A stretch of 64,000 bases of DNA, from assembly GCF_018596315.1 (NCBI RefSeq), contig NZ_JAHEAG010000017.1:62001-126000 (forward strand), read 5' to 3'. This stretch comes from Bradyrhizobium sp. SRL28 (lineage in GTDB: Bacteria > Pseudomonadota > Alphaproteobacteria > Rhizobiales > Xanthobacteraceae). Below are positions 60,312 through 64,000 of this stretch, one piece after another. Both the position numbers and the translations under genes were made by a program. The stretch's first letter is position 1; each line of letters begins with the position of its first letter. Under the pieces are notes generated by a model, which did not search any database, was not told the origin of the DNA, and saw only the letters and a program-made list of their open reading frames with translations.

Positions 60312-60451
60312 AAGGGCTGTGTGACCGGGTCGCGATCCGTTCGGCCCCGAGCAATCCGGCTTGTATACCGCCATTAACCACCGGCCGGCATGTTCCCCAC
60401 GGCCCGAAATACATCGTATATTGCGCCCGATAGGAGCCCGGCCCGACCAAC

Positions 60452-63133
60452 ATGACCGCCGAAACGCCGCCGAATTCGCTGCCGCCGCGATCGTTCTCGC
60501 TTTCGATCGGCCAACTGACATTCGGCAGTTTCATGCTGGTGCTGGCGGTGATCATCATCACCTCGACCGCCAGCGTCATCGCCATCCGCCACATCGATTC
60601 GACCTTTGCCGAGTTGCAGCGGCTGCAGAGCGTCGGTGACCTCGCCGAGGACATCGATCGCCGCATGAACGAATTGCGGCTCGCCGCGCGGGATTTCGTC
60701 ACCGACCCCGGCACCCAGTCGGTCCAGGTCGGGGAGGCCGCAAGCTCGCTCAACGAGATCCTGAAGAAGACCCGGCTGGAACTTGCTCCCGAGCAGCAGG
60801 ACATGATCGACGGCGTCAGCGAGCGCCTGACGACCTACCGCAACGGCATCGAGCGGATTTCCGCGCTGATCAGCCGTCGCGCCGAAATGATCGTTGCGCT
60901 GCCGCCCCTGCGCGAAAAGTTCGACGCCGCGATCGCCGACACGCCCGATCCGCATGTTGCGTCGGCATTGTTCCAGAGCCAGAGCCGGATCGCTTCGGCG
61001 CTGCTGGCGCGTAATCCATCCGCTGCCGAAAATGCCGCAGAGGGCATGCGCTCGATGACCATTACGGAGCCGAAACTTCGCGCGGCTGTTGATGGTTATG
61101 CCGACGCGATTATCGGCATATCGAGGCGCGAACGGCAGATATCTGACATCGACAAGGAAGTGCTGGGTGCGGAGGGCCGCCTGATCCAGCGCGTGACGGA
61201 ATTATTGCGCGAGGTCAGTGAGCGGCGGGGGCGCGTTCTCTCCCGCGATTTTGCGAGGACGCTCGCCGAAGCCAAGTGGCAGAGCATCGTGCTCGGCACC
61301 GCCGGCGTGTTGATCGGGCTCTTTGCCTCGCTGCTGGTGGTTCGCCGCACCGTGCGTCCGCTTGCCGCGATCGCAAATTCGATTCGCGCGGTGGCCCGTG
61401 GCGAAAAGAGCGCCTCGATCCCGGCAACCGACGTGGACAATGAGATCGGCGACATTGCCCGCGCGGCCGAGGTGTTCCGCCAAACGCTGGTCGACGCCGA
61501 CGCGGCGCGCGAGGCGGCGGTGCGCGCGCTCGCCGAACAGCGGCTTGCCGAGGAAAGTTACCGCAAGCTGTTCGAGTCCTCGGTCGACGGAATCTACGTC
61601 ACGACGCCCGGCGGCGCGCTGCTCAACGCCAACCCGGCGCTGGCGCGGATGATGGGCTATGCCACGCCGCAGGATCTGATCAACGGCATCGGCGACATCG
61701 CGGATACGGTCTACGTCCGTCCCGAGGCGCGGGCGGAATATGAGCGGCTGATGCAGCGCGACAGCATGGTCCGTGAGTATGAGTACCAGGTTCAGACGCG
61801 CAACGGCTCGGTGCTTTGGCTCTCCGACAGCGCGAGCGCCGTGCACAACGAGGCGGGCGTCATCATCCGCTACGAGGGAACGGTGCGCGACATCACCGAC
61901 CAGAAGCGCGCCGAGGATGCGATCGCCGAAGGCCGCCGCTTGCTGCAAATGGTGATCGACACCGTGCCGGCGGTCATCAACGTCAAGGACAAGGAGCTCC
62001 GCTACGTCCTGATGAACCGCTATATGGCCGGCATTTTCGGGGTCGAGCCGGGGTATGCGATCGGCCGCACCACCGCCGATCTGATGTCGCGTTACGGAGC
62101 CGAAAAGACCAGCGAGCCTGACAAGCGGGTGCTGGCGGCCGGCAAGGAGCTCGGCTTCTACGAAGAGGAGTACAAAGATGCGTCCGGCCATATGCGGCAA
62201 TGGCTGGTCAACAAGCTGCCGATCCTGGATGCGGCCGGCGAGATCGAGAACATCGTCACCGTTGCGCTCGACATCGGCGAGCGCAAGCGCGTCGAATTCG
62301 AAATGCGCAAGGCCAAGGATTCGGCGGAGGGGGCGCTGCGGAACTTGCGCGAGACGCAGAATTCGCTGATCGAAGCTGAAAAACTCGCCGCGTTGGGCCG
62401 GCTGGTGGCCGGCGTGGCCCACGAGGTCAACAACCCCGTCGGCATCAGCCTGACGGTTGCGTCCGCGCTAGAGCGCAAGACGTCGAACTTTACGGCCGAG
62501 GTCGCCCGTGGCGAACTGCGGCGCTCCAGCCTGAACGATTTTCTCGAGACCAGCCGCGATGCGTCGTCGCAGCTCGTCGCCAACCTCAACCGCGCCGCCG
62601 AGCTGATCCAGTCGTTCAAGCAGGTCGCCGCCGACCGCAACTATTCGGACCAGCGCTCTTTCGATCTCGGCGATCTCACCGAGCAGGTGGTGATGAGCCT
62701 GCGGCCGGGCCTTCGCAAACACAACCTGACGCTCAATGTCGAGTGCCAGCCCAATCTGATGATGAACAGTTATCCCGGGCCGTACGGACAGGTGCTGACC
62801 AACCTGTTCCTCAATTCGGTGGCGCATGCGTTCCCGGACGGCAAGCCCGGCACGGTCGATATCCAGGTGCGCGAGTCCGGCAAGGACAATGTCGAGATCA
62901 TCTTTTCCGATAACGGTATCGGCATGAGCCTCGACGTCCGCCGCCGCGCCTTCGATCCGTTTTTCACCACGCGGCGCGACCAGGGCGGCACCGGACTTGG
63001 CCTGCACATTGTCTACAGCATCGTGACGACGCGCCTGGGCGGCCGGCTTGATCTCGATTCCCAGCCCGGCGGCGGCACGCGCATCCAGATGATCCTGCCG
63101 CGCACAGCGCCGCTGGAACAGGCGGCAGAGTAG
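60452..63133 (+). CDS. Membrane PAS-PAS sensor histidine kinase
   Basis: An 893-residue hybrid-type sensor without a receiver. A first span (SFMLVLAVIIITSTASVIAI, residues about 29-48) is followed by a helical periplasmic domain of about 225 residues. A second span (VLGTAGVLIGLFASLLVV, about 280-297) leads into HAMP, two PAS domains (residues about 370-490 and 495-610), then the phosphoacceptor helix with H657 in GVAHEVNNPVG and an ATPase domain with N, G1 (FSDNGIGMS), F and G2 (QGGTGLGLHIV) boxes. The His box AHEVNNP is of the HWE-like/HisKA-4 type. No response regulator is adjacent, so its partner is elsewhere. Confidence 0.88.
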   Translation: MTAETPPNSLPPRSFSLSIGQLTFGSFMLVLAVIIITSTASVIAIRHIDSTFAELQRLQSVGDLAEDIDRRMNELRLAARDFVTDPGTQSVQVGEAASSLNEILKKTRLELAPEQQDMIDGVSERLTTYRNGIERISALISRRAEMIVALPPLREKFDAAIADTPDPHVASALFQSQSRIASALLARNPSAAENAAEGMRSMTITEPKLRAAVDGYADAIIGISRRERQISDIDKEVLGAEGRLIQRVTELLREVSERRGRVLSRDFARTLAEAKWQSIVLGTAGVLIGLFASLLVVRRTVRPLAAIANSIRAVARGEKSASIPATDVDNEIGDIARAAEVFRQTLVDADAAREAAVRALAEQRLAEESYRKLFESSVDGIYVTTPGGALLNANPALARMMGYATPQDLINGIGDIADTVYVRPEARAEYERLMQRDSMVREYEYQVQTRNGSVLWLSDSASAVHNEAGVIIRYEGTVRDITDQKRAEDAIAEGRRLLQMVIDTVPAVINVKDKELRYVLMNRYMAGIFGVEPGYAIGRTTADLMSRYGAEKTSEPDKRVLAAGKELGFYEEEYKDASGHMRQWLVNKLPILDAAGEIENIVTVALDIGERKRVEFEMRKAKDSAEGALRNLRETQNSLIEAEKLAALGRLVAGVAHEVNNPVGISLTVASALERKTSNFTAEVARGELRRSSLNDFLETSRDASSQLVANLNRAAELIQSFKQVAADRNYSDQRSFDLGDLTEQVVMSLRPGLRKHNLTLNVECQPNLMMNSYPGPYGQVLTNLFLNSVAHAFPDGKPGTVDIQVRESGKDNVEIIFSDNGIGMSLDVRRRAFDPFFTTRRDQGGTGLGLHIVYSIVTTRLGGRLDLDSQPGGGTRIQMILPRTAPLEQAAE

Positions 63134-63270
63134 ACGGGCCCCGGCACGTCATCGCCCGCCTTGTGCGCAAGTGCGCACAGGAGCGGGCGACCAGTATTCC
63201 AGAGACGTTCGTGCTTGAGCCGAGAAAGCCCGGCGTACTGGATGCCCCGCTTGAAGCGGGGCATGACAGC
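63134..63270. repeat. Dispersed palindromic repeat before the grlR-like gene
   Basis: It contains TTGTGCGCAAGTGCGCACA and the palindrome ATGCCCCGCTTGAAGCGGGGCAT, another common intergenic repeat type in this genome, downstream of the kinase. Confidence 0.7.
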
Positions 63271-63275
63271 GGACG

Positions 63276-63626
63276 CTAATTGATATCCGCCAGCTTGTGC
63301 AGGGTGGCGCCGAAGATCTGGCTCGCTTTGCCGACGAGCGCGGTTCCATTCATGCTGCCGCGGGTGTCGGTGAAGGTTCCGGATACGCCGATGCCGACCG
63401 GATTGGGCCCGCCGAACAGCGGATTGTCATTGTCGCGCGGGGTGGTGTGGCGCTGTACCAGGACCTCGCCTTTGAAGGTATCGCCCTTCACGGTGTAGCT
63501 GCCGGTATAAAACAGATAGGCGTCGCCGCCGAGAATCTGGCCATCCCGGAACAGAATGACGCCGCTGCCCTTGCCGGTGCGCCCATCCAGCAGGGTGACG
63601 TGGATCGAATAGAGCCCGTTCTTCAT
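63276..63626 (-). CDS. GrlR-family regulatory protein
   Basis: A 116-residue beta-barrel protein of the GrlR type: MKNGLYSIHVTLLDGRTGKG, GSGVILFRDGQILGGDAYLF and GSYTVKGDTFKGEVLVQRHT. In enteropathogens GrlR binds and inhibits the type III secretion activator GrlA; alphaproteobacterial homologues are uncharacterised. The ATG at 63626 is used; the frame extends upstream only through a TTG. Confidence 0.78.
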   Translation of the reverse strand: MKNGLYSIHVTLLDGRTGKGSGVILFRDGQILGGDAYLFYTGSYTVKGDTFKGEVLVQRHTTPRDNDNPLFGGPNPVGIGVSGTFTDTRGSMNGTALVGKASQIFGATLHKLADIN

Positions 63627-63866
63627 GACGTCCCAGATGACGGCCGCCGCGCCCAAGGAAGCCGGTCAAGGGGTTATGCCAAAGCGTAGCATGCACCGTC
63701 AACGCGTCAGGTTGACTGCCAATTCCCGTACAGGAAGCAAACTCGAAACGTGCCACTCCGACGTGATGCGGGGGTGACTCGCGACTCAACTTGGCCCGCG
63801 AAATGCATGGCTCGGTTTGGCACCGGCCGGCGGGTGCTGGAGCAAGAGAAACAGGTGACCAACTGG

Positions 63867-64000
63867 ATGAATTCCGGCGGCCACGTGCCGCGCCCATACG
63901 CAGAGAATAGCAACCGTGAAACTACGGGCCGTCACCGTGCGGGCCGTTGGTCGTTGATGATCGGTGCGATGTTGCTGATGTTGCCGCTGGCTGCGGATCC
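63867..64000 (+). CDS. 5' end of a gene for a membrane or secreted protein (cut by window edge)
   Basis: From the ATG at 63867 the frame stays open to the end (at least 44 residues). It encodes a polar start (MNSGGHVPRPYAENSNRET) and then a hydrophobic stretch (MIGAMLLMLPLAAD) like a signal anchor. A GTG four codons earlier (63855) is an alternative start. Product unknown. The stretch 63627-63866 upstream contains no other gene. Confidence 0.5.
   Translation, partial: MNSGGHVPRPYAENSNRETTGRHRAGRWSLMIGAMLLMLPLAAD

Overview
The window is high-GC DNA from an alphaproteobacterium, most likely Bradyrhizobium or a close relative. The genus rests on gene content: an ATP12-type F1 assembly chaperone, a fused indolepyruvate ferredoxin oxidoreductase, a GCG_CRPN-type secreted peptide, TAXI and TctC solute receptors, and many short dispersed palindromic repeats. 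No rRNA, tRNA, CRISPR array or intact transposase was seen. All calls come from reading the sequence, without database searches.

Layout. 0-12.8 kb: the 5' part of a LON-domain gene, an esterase, an RluC-type pseudouridine synthase, an amidohydrolase, an ATP12 chaperone, an orphan FliK-like/FlhB-C-terminal pair, a class D beta-lactamase followed by a class C-like serine hydrolase, and a frameshifted dienelactone hydrolase. 12.9-24.4 kb: acyl-CoA carboxylase beta subunit, a lower-GC HAD hydrolase, a helix-turn-helix/coiled-coil protein beside a second-type FtsZ, a secreted isoaspartyl methyltransferase and a TctC receptor. 24.5-31.4 kb: small secreted or membrane proteins, a glycerophosphodiesterase, a hydrolase, an ArsR regulator and a PEP mutase-family enzyme. 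31.4-40.2 kb: the accessory region described next. 40.2-52 kb: a membrane channel, a triheme cytochrome, the oxidoreductase, a cyclase-family hydrolase, a CorA/ZntB transporter and many repeats. 52.4-58 kb: a CoA-thioester operon (thiolase, OB-fold partner, MaoC hydratase, SDR, DapA-like, Nudix). 58-64 kb: a DMT exporter, an AraC regulator, a large PAS histidine kinase, a GrlR-like protein and a truncated gene at the edge.

Main discovery. At 33.7-38.2 kb lies a compact azol(in)e-modified peptide (LAP/TOMM) cluster. It has a 167-residue precursor whose 88-residue leader has no cysteine and whose Gly-rich core has 20 cysteines, then a fused E1-like/YcaO cyclodehydratase, then a SagB-type FMN dehydrogenase. 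Together they should turn Cys-Gly repeats into a polythiazole peptide. A two-domain VOC (bleomycin-resistance-fold) protein is divergent from the precursor and could be an immunity factor. About 75-bp direct repeats bracket the segment, and an IS5-type transposase remnant and a cyclase remnant lie just beyond it. No dedicated transporter or peptidase is present.

Genome plasticity is the second theme. About a dozen copies of one palindromic repeat family are present. Two of them have carried along pieces of neighbouring genes: a 168-bp CorA 3' end, and the 3' end of the oxidoreductase, the latter duplicated so that it brackets a single-gene cassette.
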